Part shown: positions 34,648 to 43,907 of the stretch, piece after piece
How the letters are laid out: every line of letters begins with the position of its first letter
How positions within the stretch are numbered: the stretch's first letter is position 1
Assembly (NCBI RefSeq): GCF_013280495.1
Contig: NZ_JABSSX010000002.1
Coordinates: forward strand, 372,001-436,000
Source: Brevibacterium permense
Lineage (GTDB): Bacteria; Actinomycetota; Actinomycetes; Actinomycetales; Brevibacteriaceae
Direction of reading: 5' to 3'
DNA length: 64,000 bases
The notes under the pieces: generated by a model
What the model was told of the DNA's origin: nothing
The model's database searches: none
What the model saw: the letters and a program-made list of their open reading frames with translations, nothing else
Made by a program: the position numbers and the translations under genes

Positions 34648-36425
34648 TTCCATTCTCGGGCGGGCAGGTCGGGCTTCTGCGTCGACGGTGGGATCTTGAG
34701 ATGCCGCATGGCGAAGCCCGCGACGTCGGAGAACACGGGGGCTGCGGCCTGTCCACCGTAGTAGCCGTTCCGAGGTCGTTGCAAAGTCACGGAGATCGCG
34801 AGTTCGGGATCTTCGGCGGGCAGGACGCCGACGAAGGAGGCGGTGTATCCGTCATAGCCTCCGCCCTCGGCTGCCGGCGCCTGCGCGGTGCCGGTCTTGC
34901 CGGCGACCCTGTAGCCGGAGACCTGGGCGGACTTTCCTGTGCCTTCGGCGACGACGCCTTCGAGCATCCGCAGGGTCTCGTCGGCGGCCTTCTTGCTCAC
35001 GACGCGTTCCTTCTCTCCTGCGGGAGTGGAGATGGTGCGTCCGTTCGGGGAGATCATTCCGTCGACGAGGCGGGAGGGCACGTGGACTCCCCCGTTTGCG
35101 ATGGTGGAGATGACATCGGTGGTCTGGATCGCGTTCGCGGCCACGCCCTGACCGAACATCACGGTGTACTTCGTGCGTCCGTCCCACTCCTCGTACGGAT
35201 GCAGAATGCCCGAGGTCTCGGCGGGGAAGTCGATTCCCGAACTGGTGCCGAAGCCGAACTTCTTCATGTATTCGTAGCGCTGCGCCTCGGTGAGTTCCTT
35301 GCCCGCCAGCACGGTGCCGGTGTTCGAGGATTGGGCGAGGATTCCGGCGAAGGTGAGCTTCTCGTCGGGGTGTTCGTGGGAGTCGCGGAACTCCTCGTCG
35401 TTCGGTGCCTTCCACTTGTCCGGGACGGTGAACTCCTGTTCGGGAGTGACGAGACCCTGGTCGAGCAGCGCTGCGGCGGTGACCATCTTCGCGGTCGAAC
35501 CGGGTTCGAACATGTCGGTGAAGATGCGCGAACCGCGGTCGGGCCCGTCGACCTTGCCCGGGGAGTTCGGGTCGACGGTGGGAGCATCCGCGGCGGTGAT
35601 GATGCGTCCCGTCTTGATCTCTTTGATGACGATCGACGCGGATTCGGCTTCGTGCTTCTTCCGCTGCTCTTCGATGGCCTGCTGTGCGTAGTACTGCATC
35701 GCCGGGTCGATCGTCGTCTGCAGACCCTGCCCGTCGACAGCGTCCTTCATGTTGTTGTCGCCGAGCGGGATGATCTCTCCGCGTGCTCCGCGTTCGTACT
35801 GCTGCTGGCCGTCCTTGCCCGACAGCTGTTCGTCATAAGCCGATTCGAGACCGGCCTGAGCCGTGCCGTCGGAGCTGAGGAATCCGACGAGGTTGCCGGC
35901 GACGCCTCCGGCCGGGTACGAGCGTACCGAGTACTCCTCGGCGGAGATGCCGAGGACCTCGAGTTTCTTCACCGCGCTCCAAGTTTCCGAGGTCAGTCCC
36001 TTGGCGACGGGGTTCCAGCGTTTGTCGCCGACGAGTTTCGGATAGAGCACACCCGGATCGGTCTTCAGCGGCTTCGACAGTGCTTCGGCTGCGCCCCAGG
36101 CTCCGACGAGTTTGCCGTCGACTTCGTACTGGGCGACGTTCTGCTGATCGACGACGAGCTGGTAGCGGGAGACGCTGTCGGCGAGCACGGTGCCGTCGGC
36201 GGCCAGGATCTGTCCGCGATCGGCAGGCAGGGTCCGGGTGACGAGTCGGTTCGACAGCGCCTTCTCAGCCAGCTTCATCGAGTCCATACCCTGGATGGAT
36301 ACGAGGCGCACGGAGGTGATGAGGAGGACGAGGACCGACACCGCGGCGATGAAGCCCATCCGCCACCGCAGATTCGGGCCACCGCCCTTGCGCTTCTTCT
36401 TCAGTCGGGTCTTGGCTGAGCCCAT
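34644..36425 (-). CDS. ftsI: Septal penicillin-binding protein FtsI (PBP3, class B)
   Basis: Monofunctional transpeptidase that crosslinks septal peptidoglycan. 593 residues. A basic cytoplasmic start (KTRLKKKRKGGG), one membrane segment (about 24-43), the PBP dimerisation domain (LPADRGQILAADGTVLADSVSRYQL), then the transpeptidase domain: SxxK in FEPGSTAKM with Ser310, SxN in AQSSNTGTVL, and KTG in AGKTGTAQAP near 507. There are no C-terminal PASTA domains. The frame from 34614 to 36419 on the other strand is also open but is only the shadow of this GC-rich gene. Confidence 0.97.
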   Translation of the reverse strand: MGSAKTRLKKKRKGGGPNLRWRMGFIAAVSVLVLLITSVRLVSIQGMDSMKLAEKALSNRLVTRTLPADRGQILAADGTVLADSVSRYQLVVDQQNVAQYEVDGKLVGAWGAAEALSKPLKTDPGVLYPKLVGDKRWNPVAKGLTSETWSAVKKLEVLGISAEEYSVRSYPAGGVAGNLVGFLSSDGTAQAGLESAYDEQLSGKDGQQQYERGARGEIIPLGDNNMKDAVDGQGLQTTIDPAMQYYAQQAIEEQRKKHEAESASIVIKEIKTGRIITAADAPTVDPNSPGKVDGPDRGSRIFTDMFEPGSTAKMVTAAALLDQGLVTPEQEFTVPDKWKAPNDEEFRDSHEHPDEKLTFAGILAQSSNTGTVLAGKELTEAQRYEYMKKFGFGTSSGIDFPAETSGILHPYEEWDGRTKYTVMFGQGVAANAIQTTDVISTIANGGVHVPSRLVDGMISPNGRTISTPAGEKERVVSKKAADETLRMLEGVVAEGTGKSAQVSGYRVAGKTGTAQAPAAEGGGYDGYTASFVGVLPAEDPELAISVTLQRPRNGYYGGQAAAPVFSDVAGFAMRHLKIPPSTQKPDLPAREWK

Positions 36426-36500
36426 AGCTGGCGTCCTCGGTCCTTGGCGTGGTCGGCGAATGTTTCGGTCAGGCCGTTCCCTGGTCCCGGTGAGCTCGGA

Positions 36501-37067
36501 CTACTTCGGCGCCTCCTGGCTCGGAGCCGCCACGTCCTGGCTCGGGCTGCCCCCGACGACCGGGAGCTTCTCATCCGATCGTAGATTGGGTCGGATGTCA
36601 TCTCGTGTATCGGCGCGCGGGCCGGGCACGACTGTGGGCTCTTTCTCACCGCTGACGTCGATTCCGGGGGCGTCGATCATCTTCCCGGTCTTCGCGTCGA
36701 GGAATTCCGGTGAGGAATCACGGACGAGGCCGAGCTCCTCGGCGGCCAGGGAGATGTTCTGCGGGGACTCGCGGTACGAGTTGTCCTCGACGAGGCGGTC
36801 TTTCTGCTCGGCCAGGGCTTCCTTCTCGCTCGTCAGCTGGTCGACCTTGTAGGAGGTGTTGGCGACGAAGATGTTGAGCAGCAGCACGGCCACGAGGGTG
36901 GCCAGCAGGATCCCCACGCACAACATGGAGAAGGGCAGACGGGACTTCGGCAGTTCTAATTTGAGCAGCCTCAGCTTCGCACCGCCCTGCTGACCACCGG
37001 CCTCTTCGAGCCGGCGAGGACGTTCGGGGAAGTTATGCTGACCAGCTCTTGCCGAGGAATTGCTCAC
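36501..37067 (-). CDS. ftsL: FtsL-like cell division protein
   Basis: Small bitopic divisome component, 188 residues. A cytoplasmic arm of about 45 residues, one membrane segment (about 47-68, MLCVGILLATLVAVLLLNIFV), a short extracellular coiled coil (YKVDQLTSEKEALAEQKDRLVEDNSYRE) and a Pro/Asp-rich tail. The conserved SPQNISLAAEELGLV is typical of actinobacterial FtsL. It lies between rsmH and ftsI, the standard ftsL place, and its ATG overlaps the rsmH stop (ATGA). Sequence conservation in this family is low; position carries much of the assignment. Confidence 0.88.
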   Translation of the reverse strand: MSNSSARAGQHNFPERPRRLEEAGGQQGGAKLRLLKLELPKSRLPFSMLCVGILLATLVAVLLLNIFVANTSYKVDQLTSEKEALAEQKDRLVEDNSYRESPQNISLAAEELGLVRDSSPEFLDAKTGKMIDAPGIDVSGEKEPTVVPGPRADTRDDIRPNLRSDEKLPVVGGSPSQDVAAPSQEAPK

Positions 37068-38026
37068 GATCGTGCCTCCCTGATCTTCTGCACTGCCCGC
37101 AGTCGGACGCTTGCCGCCCGCGGGTTGATCTCTGCTTCTTGCTCATCAGCCATTTCGGCTCCCCGGATGATCTCGGTCAGCCAGGGCTGGTGCTCTTCGG
37201 GCACGACCGGCAGGTCCGGCGGTGCCGAGGAGGTCGTGGCCGCTCGGAAGGTCTTCTTCACGATCGTGTCCTCCAGTGACTGGTAGGACTCGATGACGGC
37301 CACTCCCCCGAGGTGCAGCGATTCCAATGCCGCCGGCAGTGCGGTGCGCAGCACCCCGAGCTCGTCGTTGACCTCGATGCGCAGGGCCTGGAAGGTGCGT
37401 TTGGCGGGATGCGACTTCTTCTTCGTCTGCGGGATCACTCGGGAGAGCATGGCCGCGAGCTGATCCGATGTCTCCCACGGGGTGTCGACCCTGTCGGTGA
37501 CGATGATCTTCGCGATCTTGCCGGCGAGCTTCTCCTCGCCGTATTCGCGGAGGATGCGGCGCAGCTCGGATTCCGAGTAGGTGGCCAGCACCTTCTCGGC
37601 GGTGAGCTCCTGGGTGCGGTCCATGCGCATATCCAGTGGCGCAGGTCGGGAGTAGGAGAATCCGCGTTCGTCCTCATCGAGCTGCAGCGAGGACACTCCC
37701 AGGTCGAGCAGGATCGCGCTGATCTGTGAGATGCCGAGGTCGTCTAGGACGTCGGGCAGCTCGTCGTCGACCGCGTGGACGATATCGATGCGGTCGGCGA
37801 AGCGGGCCAGGCGTTTCGTGGCGATGTCGATGGCCTGCAGATCGCGGTCGATGCCGACGAGGTGGACATCGTCGAACGCTGTGAGGACGGCTTCGGCGTG
37901 CCCGCCCATTCCGAGTGTGCCGTCGACGACGACCGGGGTGAGCCCGGCCTCCCTGGCGGCTTCGACCCCGACGCCGATGAGTTCGACCACGCGCGTCAGG
38001 AGCACCGGTACGTGCTGAGCTGTCAT
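37064..38026 (-). CDS. rsmH: 16S rRNA (cytosine1402-N4)-methyltransferase RsmH
   Basis: Methylates N4 of C1402 in the ribosomal P site, SAM-dependent. 320 residues from the ATG at 38026, with AAGGA seven bases upstream; longer in-frame starts lack sites. Motifs: HVPVLLTRVVELIG, VVDGTLGMGGHAEAVLTAF (SAM loop), ILLDLGVSSLQLDEDERGFSYSR, PAPLDMRMDRTQELTAEKVL and HPAKRTFQALRIEVNDEL. Long known as mraW, the second gene of the division cluster. Confidence 0.96.
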   Translation of the reverse strand: MTAQHVPVLLTRVVELIGVGVEAAREAGLTPVVVDGTLGMGGHAEAVLTAFDDVHLVGIDRDLQAIDIATKRLARFADRIDIVHAVDDELPDVLDDLGISQISAILLDLGVSSLQLDEDERGFSYSRPAPLDMRMDRTQELTAEKVLATYSESELRRILREYGEEKLAGKIAKIIVTDRVDTPWETSDQLAAMLSRVIPQTKKKSHPAKRTFQALRIEVNDELGVLRTALPAALESLHLGGVAVIESYQSLEDTIVKKTFRAATTSSAPPDLPVVPEEHQPWLTEIIRGAEMADEQEAEINPRAASVRLRAVQKIREARS

Positions 38027-38136
38027 TCGTGGGTCCTTCATACGGGGGTGGTCGGGGGTGCGCTGCTGGAGCCAGAACCTTGACCGCCGTGGCCCTGCCA
38101 CCGGGGAAGTGTGTCAGGACGTCCGAGCTTCGGAAA

Positions 38137-38151
38137 CGGGGAAGTTCCCCG
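38137..38151. repeat. Hairpin between mraZ and rsmH
   Basis: Perfect CGGGGA-AGT-TCCCCG stem inside the 165-base mraZ-rsmH gap, with extra pairing possible on the outside. It could modulate read-through from mraZ into the long operon or stabilise the processed transcript. There is no T-run. Confidence 0.4.
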
Positions 38152-38191
38152 AAACTCGAGCACGGCGGGCAAGGATCAAACCCGAGCAGAA

Positions 38192-38623
38192 TCAGATCAC
38201 TCCGGGGATCACCTCCTCTTCGCGTTCGGCGAAGGCCTGTTGAGCGCCGACGAGGTAGTCCTCCCAGGTCGGTGCATCCCAGATCTCGACCCGGTTGCCC
38301 ATGCCGATCACTGCGACTTCCCGATCAAGTGATGCGTACTGCCGCAATATGTTCGGGACCGTGATGCGTCCCTGTTTGTCCGGTTGTTCCGCAGATGCCG
38401 CCGACAGGAACACACGCTGGTAATCGCGGGCTTCCTTATTCGTCTTCGGCGCGTTCTGGATTCGCGCGTGCTCGGCTTCGAACTCCGTGGTGGGGAACAG
38501 GGTGAGGCAGTTCTCCTGGCCACGGGTCAGAACGAGTCCGGGCGACAGCTCCTCGCGGAACTTTGCGGGCAGGATGAGGCGACCTTTGTCGTCGAGCTTC
38601 TGCATATGAGTGCCCAAGAACAT
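38192..38623 (-). CDS. mraZ: Transcriptional regulator MraZ
   Basis: First gene of the division and cell-wall cluster, 143 residues, with two AbrB/SpoVT-like MraZ domains. Each carries the family DxxGR motif: KLDDKGRLILPAKFRE near the start and PDKQGRITVPNILRQYA in the second half. MraZ forms rings and in E. coli represses its own operon by binding tandem TGGGN boxes with 5-base spacers. Matching boxes lie 50 bases upstream of this start and, in the opposite orientation, further up. RBS: AAAGGGGTGAG upstream of the ATG. Confidence 0.96.
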   Translation of the reverse strand: MFLGTHMQKLDDKGRLILPAKFREELSPGLVLTRGQENCLTLFPTTEFEAEHARIQNAPKTNKEARDYQRVFLSAASAEQPDKQGRITVPNILRQYASLDREVAVIGMGNRVEIWDAPTWEDYLVGAQQAFAEREEEVIPGVI

Positions 38624-39072
38624 GTCGTCTCACCCCTTTCGAAACCCATCGGCTCCGATAGCAACCACAGTACTCCACTTCCCTCCACAGATTCCAGCTC
38701 TTCTCCCCACTGATGCTCTGGATCCATTGTTTTCCCAGGTCAGATAGGTGGAGGAAAGTGGGGAAAATTTCTCAGAGGCGCGTCGCGGGAGTGTCGGACA
38801 CGGGGAGAACGGAGGGTCCACCGAGGCGGTGGGCCGCCTCGGCGAAAGTATTGGAAACGGCGCAGATCCGCGAGAATCCGGGGATCACGGGCGAGACCCG
38901 CGCCGAGGTGGAGGCGAGTGGGGAGGAAAGTGGAGGGTCCGCGTGGAGGAAAGTGGGGAGGGTGGTGGGGAGTGGGATGGGGCGCCTCGGGGAGGGAGTG
39001 GGAGCGGGGAGGAGAAGGGAGTGACGAAGCTGAAAGAAACTCGTGTGGCTGGGGTGCGGGCTTTAAGGGACA
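38624..39072. promoter_or_regulatory. 449-base divergent control region between mraZ and moxR with MraZ-box clusters
   Basis: No gene fits. Repeated TGG(A/G)G units spaced by 5 bases match the E. coli MraZ box pattern TGGGN-N5-TGGGN. On the minus strand a pair occupies 38687-38673 with a lone TGGGG at 38709-38705. On the plus strand pairs occupy 38749-38763, 38909-38923 (with a further TGGAG at 38931) and 38944-38958, followed by a G-rich tract to about 39000. So boxes face both mraZ and the moxR operon. The motif match is direct; binding by MraZ is inferred. Confidence 0.65.
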
Positions 39073-40071
39073 ATGGAGGGTATGTCGACCAGCCAAGAAG
39101 GTACACAGACCAATTCCGTGATCGGCGCCGAACACATCGAGTGGGTGCAGAATCTGACCTCGCGGGCACGCACCGCGATGAACTCGGTGCTCGAGGGCAA
39201 AGATGAGGCCGTCGGGCTCTCGCTCATCGCACTGCTCGCCGGCGGACATGTCCTCCTCGAAGACGTCCCCGGCGTCGGCAAGACCCTGTTGGCCCGTGCC
39301 ATGGGCAAGGTCGTCGACGGTTCCGTGCGCCGCATCCAGTTCACTCCGGACCTGCTGCCCACCGACGTCGTGGGCGTGAACCTGTTCAACCAGGAGACTC
39401 GTCACTTCGAGTTCCGACAGGGACCGGTGTTCGCGAACATCGTCATCGCCGACGAGATCAACCGCGCGTCCCCGAAGACGCAGTCGGCGATGCTCGAGTG
39501 CATGGCCGAGGGTCAGGCGACGATCGACGGGCAGACCTATCCGATGCCCACGCCGTTCATCGTCGTCGCCACTCAGAACCCGATCGACATGGAGGGCACC
39601 TACGCTCTGCCCGAGGCGCAGCGCGACCGCTTCCTCACCCGCATCTCCCTGGGATATCCGGCGACGTCCGATGAGGTCGATCTGCTGGACAACCAGATCC
39701 AGAACGATCCCCTCGAGACCGCTGCCGCGGTGACGAACCTCGAGCAGATCACTCAGGCCCGCACCATCGTCCGCCATGTCTCCGCCAGCCGGGCGCTGCG
39801 CGAGTACATCGTGGCGATCCTCCACGCCACCCGCAACGATCAGGCGATCCTGCTCGGCAGCTCCCCGCGCGGCGGCGTCCACCTGTTGCGCGCGGCGAAG
39901 GCCCGCGCGGCCCTGTCGGGGCGCACCTTCGTCACTCCTGACGATGTGCAGGCCCTGGCCCCGTACATCCTCGCCCACCGCATCATCCCCCGCGACGGCG
40001 ACGACGCGGACCTGGCTGCCGACCTCATCGGTCGGGTGCTGTCCCGCGTGCCCGTCTCGGCGAACCAGTGA
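39073..40071 (+). CDS. moxR: MoxR-family AAA+ ATPase
   Basis: A 332-residue AAA+ chaperone-like ATPase (AAA_3 plus lid). Walker A: LLEDVPGVGKTLLARAMG. Walker B: NIVIADEINRASPKTQSAMLECM. Sensor 1: FIVVATQNPIDMEGTYALPEAQRDRF. A second ATG at 39082 is equally possible, as purine-rich sites precede both. MoxR proteins usually assemble or activate membrane or metal-containing complexes with DUF58 partners; a DUF58 and a transglutaminase gene follow at once. It is divergent from mraZ across a region of MraZ-like boxes, which suggests a wall- or division-linked role. Confidence 0.93.
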   Translation: MEGMSTSQEGTQTNSVIGAEHIEWVQNLTSRARTAMNSVLEGKDEAVGLSLIALLAGGHVLLEDVPGVGKTLLARAMGKVVDGSVRRIQFTPDLLPTDVVGVNLFNQETRHFEFRQGPVFANIVIADEINRASPKTQSAMLECMAEGQATIDGQTYPMPTPFIVVATQNPIDMEGTYALPEAQRDRFLTRISLGYPATSDEVDLLDNQIQNDPLETAAAVTNLEQITQARTIVRHVSASRALREYIVAILHATRNDQAILLGSSPRGGVHLLRAAKARAALSGRTFVTPDDVQALAPYILAHRIIPRDGDDADLAADLIGRVLSRVPVSANQ

Positions 40072-40075
40072 CCGC

Positions 40076-41335
40076 ATGCGACTGAGCACTTCGGGCATCA
40101 TCTTCGTCCTGGCCGGGGCGGCCCTGATCATCACGGCCTACCGCTTCGCCCTGCCCGGCCTGCTGCCGGCCGGTCTGCTGCTGCTCGGCCTGGTCCTGCT
40201 CTCGGCGCTGCTCATCCTGTGGGGCACCCGTCGGGTATCGATCACGATGAGCACGAACCTCCACGAGGTGGCGCTGTCTCCTTCGGGAGACCGCTACCCG
40301 CTGGCAGCCGAAGGCAAAGAGGTCGAAGTCCAGGCGCGCGTGACCAATATCGGCCAGCTCGCGATTCCCGCCGCGACGATCGATTTCACTCCGGCCGAAG
40401 GGTTCGGCGACTCCACCTCCGGTGATGTCCCGGCTCTGGCCCACGGGTCCTCGCAGACTGTGCTGACGTCGTTCACCCCGAATCGCCGTGGGGTCTCCGG
40501 GATCGACGCGGTCCTCATCACCGTGTTCGGGCCCTTCGGCCTGGTGAAGATGAAGAAGAAGGTCCACGGGGCGTTCCCCGTGGCCGTGTCCGTGCCGATC
40601 CTGCCCGCGCGCATCCCGCAGGATTCGTCGATCCGGCCCGCCCGCCTCGACGATGGCAAGGTCCGCACCGGTCATACCACCCGGGACTTCCACACACGTG
40701 AGTACGTGCCCGGCGATGACCTCCGGCATGTGCACTGGCCCTCGACGGCGAAGTCCGGCGAGCTCATGGTGCGACACGAAGCCGATGAGGAGACGCTCCA
40801 TTCGCTCATCCTCATCGACCTCGTCGCCGATGCGGGCGCCGAGGAGCCGAGCGATCTCGAGATCGAGTTCCTGCTGGCCGCGGCGACCGCGGCCGGAACC
40901 GCGTTCCTCAAGGCCGACTACGAGGTCAACGTCGTCGCTCCCGGACACCAGATCAGATTCAAAGGAGCCCGCGAGATCGACAAGCTGCGTCTGCTCTCCG
41001 CCCTTGTGCGCCCGGGCAGGGTCGAACTGCCCTCGCACGACAACCCGAACCACATCGTCATCTGCTCCGTCGGCGACCAGCGCGGGCAGGAACTCGCCTC
41101 GCACTTCTCCCGCCGTGTGCCAGTGACTCTGCGCACTCTCAGCGAGATCGACGATCTGACGATGCTCGGTCTCAGCGAGGACCTGCCGGAGTCGTGGACG
41201 ACGTTCGAGTCCAAGCGGTCTCGCAGCGGCACCGGTCGGGCCTCGGCCGAACCCGGACCGGGAACCGTCGGCGCCGGCAGTACATCCGCGGCTCCGGGTG
41301 GTGCGAGCTCGACTCCGCAGGGGGTGCGCCGATGA
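40076..41335 (+). CDS. DUF58 domain membrane protein
   Basis: A 419-residue protein that starts 4 bases after moxR. Two membrane segments at the N-terminus (about 7-24 and 29-49) are followed by an extracytoplasmic-like beta region (VQARVTNIGQLAIPAATIDF; SFTPNRRGVSGIDAVLI) and the DUF58 domain, with its signature DDLRHVHWPSTAKSGELMVR. A vWA-like fold follows (LHSLILIDLV). The last 45 residues are Gly/Ser/Pro-rich and disordered. DUF58 proteins are regular partners of MoxR ATPases. Its end overlaps the next gene (ATGA). Confidence 0.9.
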   Translation: MRLSTSGIIFVLAGAALIITAYRFALPGLLPAGLLLLGLVLLSALLILWGTRRVSITMSTNLHEVALSPSGDRYPLAAEGKEVEVQARVTNIGQLAIPAATIDFTPAEGFGDSTSGDVPALAHGSSQTVLTSFTPNRRGVSGIDAVLITVFGPFGLVKMKKKVHGAFPVAVSVPILPARIPQDSSIRPARLDDGKVRTGHTTRDFHTREYVPGDDLRHVHWPSTAKSGELMVRHEADEETLHSLILIDLVADAGAEEPSDLEIEFLLAAATAAGTAFLKADYEVNVVAPGHQIRFKGAREIDKLRLLSALVRPGRVELPSHDNPNHIVICSVGDQRGQELASHFSRRVPVTLRTLSEIDDLTMLGLSEDLPESWTTFESKRSRSGTGRASAEPGPGTVGAGSTSAAPGGASSTPQGVRR

Positions 41336-43860
41336 GTCTGAATACTCCTGACACACGTCCGCGCGGAGTCGATGCCGAGTCTCCGGCGAACGACTATTCA
41401 GCTCCCGCGTCGACGGGCGATGAGCGTCCGAGCACGGGGTGGCTCGAGGCGATCGTCGTCTTCGTCGCCATGGCTCTGACCGCTGTCGCCGTATCGGCAG
41501 TCTTCAAGGACTTCACCTGGGTCTCGCCCGTCCTGGTCGCCGTCGCCGTCGTCGTCATCGTCGGCGCCGTGTTCCGCACCGTTCGGGCACTGCGCTCGAG
41601 CGGAACCGCGGTCATCGCCCAGTGCGTGGCCGGCCTCATCGCGGTCTTCATCGTCTGCGCCGGGGATTCGCTGCTGCTCGGGTTCATCCCGACCGGTGAG
41701 TCCTTCGGAACGGTGATCGATCTGCTCTCCGAGGGGGTCAGCGACCTCTACGCGACCGCTCCCCCGGCGGCGAGCACACCGGGCTTCATCGCGATGCTCA
41801 CAATCGCCTTCACCCTCATCACGATCCTCATCGACGGCCTCGTCTCGGACCTGAGGGCACCGAAGGTCGGCGGCGTGCTGCTGCTCGTGCTGTGGATGAT
41901 CCCCGTCTACTTCGCCGCGCAGGAGGTGAAGTGGTGGCATATCGTCGCGATCCTCGCGGCGTTCCTGCTGCTCATGCTCAGCCCCTATCTGCCGGCGACC
42001 CGGTGGCGCGGAGGGATGACGGCGATCCTCGCCGGAGCTCTGGCTCTGGCGATCGGCATCGGCCTGCCCCTTCTGCTGCCCCCGGTGCCCACCCTGCCCG
42101 ACCGGGCCTCGAAGGGCCAGGGCGATCTGACGGTGACGAACCCATTCCTCAACCTGCGCCAGAACCTCGGTGACCGGGATGACAAGACGCTGTTCAGCTA
42201 CCAGACGACGGACGAGGACGCGGATCCGATCCGGTTGACCTCGATCGATGACTTCGACGGTGAGAACTGGGCCCCGAGCCCGTTCAGCCTCGATCCGTTC
42301 GCGATCGCCGCCGACGGCATGCCATGGCCCGCGGGGATGCCGCGGGACAAGAACTTCAAGGAGCAGACGATCAGCGTCGCCGTCGGCGACAGCTACGACC
42401 AGCAGTACCTGCCGTCTCCGTATGCTCCGCAGCAGCCGAAGGATCTGAGTCGTCGGTGGATCTTCGACGAGAAGACCTTGACGGTCGTCGGCAACGGTGA
42501 GAAGACCGGTGGACTGCAGTATTCGATGGACTACCTGTCCCCGAATCCCGACGTCGAGGATCTGCAGTCAGCGACTCCGGTGTCCGAGAGCGACTTCGAG
42601 ACCGAACTCGCCGTCCCCGATTCCCTGCCGACCAGCGTGAAGGAGACCGCAGAGCGGGTCACCGCCGATGCGGACAACCAGTGGGAGGCCGCAGTCATGC
42701 TGCAGGCGTACTTCCGCGGCGGCGATTTCGAGTATTCGCTCGATGCCCCCGAACGGGCCAGCGGCGACGCGATCTCGGACTTCCTGGCCGATAAGCAGGG
42801 CTACTGCGTCCAGTTCTCCTCGGCCATGACGATCATGGCCCGGACGATGGGAATTCCGGCCCGCATCGGCGTCGGATACGCCGGCGGGGACGAATCCGAG
42901 AACGGCGTCGATGTGAGCATGCAGGATTCGCATGCCTGGCCGGAACTCTACTTCGAAGGTGCCGGCTGGGTGCGCTTCGAACCCACCCCCGGCGGTCCTG
43001 CCGGAGATCCGCCGAAGTGGACCCTCGCCGATGGCGCCGACCAGCAGGAGGACGGCGACGAGTCGGAGTCCGCGAGCCCGAGCGAAGAGCCGAGCGAATC
43101 TGCTTCGCCGACCGGTGGCTCCGAGGAACCCACCGAGGAGGAGACGAGCACTCAGGCCGCAGAGCCGGCCGGTTCAAACCTCGGCACTGTCTTCGGCATC
43201 GCAGCCATCGTGCTCGTCCTGCTGCTTCTCGCCGCACTGCCCGCGATCTGGCGTTCGATTCTGCGCTCGCGCAGAACGAAGGATCCGCAGAATCTCGAAG
43301 CGGTGTGGACAGAGGTCCGTGCTCTGGCCACCGACTACGGGCAGAGCTTGGATTCGAGTCGGACGTTGCGCTTCAACGAGCTCGTGCTCGCCGGTGCCGC
43401 CCCAGCAGCCGGTGCTGCCGGCGGTGGTGGCACCGAGGCTGCAGATGCCTCGAGCTCGACCGGTACGGATGCCGGCCCCACGGCACCAGAGATCGATCCG
43501 GACACCGGCGAACCGATCCGAAAGTCCGCCGCCGAGGCCGCAGCCGGCTCCGGTGCCACCGCACAGAACGCAGAAGCCGCCGGTTCCTCGACGTTCGATC
43601 GTTCGGATGAACGGCTGCGGCGTCTGAGCAGCCCGGCCCCATCACGTCCTTCCGAGTCGGCTCATGATGACTCTGCGCTGGGAGCGTTCGTCGATGCTCT
43701 CGAAGCTCAGCGCTACGGTGCCGCTCCCGAGTCGCTCGATGACTCGGAAGTGCAGGCGCTCGTCGACGAGGTGAGGACGGACTTGTCGGAGAGGGCCACG
43801 CCGGGCAGTCGGATCTCTGCGAAGATCTGGCCGGCCAGCCTGTTCAATCGACCGAAATGA
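41332..43860 (+). CDS. TgpA-type membrane transglutaminase-like protein
   Basis: An 842-residue membrane protein. The N-terminal third has about seven membrane segments (from WLEAIVVFVAMALTAVAVSA to LALAIGIGLPLLLP), followed by an external transglutaminase-core domain. Triad positions: Cys492 in KQGYCVQFSS, His534 in DSHAWPELYF, and Glu550 in WVRFEPTPG where many homologues have Asp. An acidic Ser/Glu/Pro linker leads to another membrane segment (about 621-645) and a cytoplasmic DUF4129-like tail (DPQNLEAVWTEVRALATDYG) with long Ala/Gly stretches. TgpA of Pseudomonas is essential for viability, with unknown substrate. It is co-translated with the DUF58 gene. Confidence 0.9.
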   Translation: MSLNTPDTRPRGVDAESPANDYSAPASTGDERPSTGWLEAIVVFVAMALTAVAVSAVFKDFTWVSPVLVAVAVVVIVGAVFRTVRALRSSGTAVIAQCVAGLIAVFIVCAGDSLLLGFIPTGESFGTVIDLLSEGVSDLYATAPPAASTPGFIAMLTIAFTLITILIDGLVSDLRAPKVGGVLLLVLWMIPVYFAAQEVKWWHIVAILAAFLLLMLSPYLPATRWRGGMTAILAGALALAIGIGLPLLLPPVPTLPDRASKGQGDLTVTNPFLNLRQNLGDRDDKTLFSYQTTDEDADPIRLTSIDDFDGENWAPSPFSLDPFAIAADGMPWPAGMPRDKNFKEQTISVAVGDSYDQQYLPSPYAPQQPKDLSRRWIFDEKTLTVVGNGEKTGGLQYSMDYLSPNPDVEDLQSATPVSESDFETELAVPDSLPTSVKETAERVTADADNQWEAAVMLQAYFRGGDFEYSLDAPERASGDAISDFLADKQGYCVQFSSAMTIMARTMGIPARIGVGYAGGDESENGVDVSMQDSHAWPELYFEGAGWVRFEPTPGGPAGDPPKWTLADGADQQEDGDESESASPSEEPSESASPTGGSEEPTEEETSTQAAEPAGSNLGTVFGIAAIVLVLLLLAALPAIWRSILRSRRTKDPQNLEAVWTEVRALATDYGQSLDSSRTLRFNELVLAGAAPAAGAAGGGGTEAADASSSTGTDAGPTAPEIDPDTGEPIRKSAAEAAAGSGATAQNAEAAGSSTFDRSDERLRRLSSPAPSRPSESAHDDSALGAFVDALEAQRYGAAPESLDDSEVQALVDEVRTDLSERATPGSRISAKIWPASLFNRPK

Positions 43861-43907
43861 CGAGGAGCTGACGATCCAGGCCGATACCTGGCGGTCCTGG
43901 TCGATGT

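Noticed and set aside
34614..36419. A 601-codon open frame on the plus strand opposite ftsI
   Set aside because: Antisense shadow of a GC-rich gene; no ribosome site, no recognisable domain, and the opposite strand has full FtsI motifs.
38750..39060. RNase P RNA in the G-rich mraZ-moxR gap (it has GAGGAAAGT)
   Set aside because: The match is limited to the MraZ-box core; other conserved RNase P blocks are absent and no long-range pairing fits.
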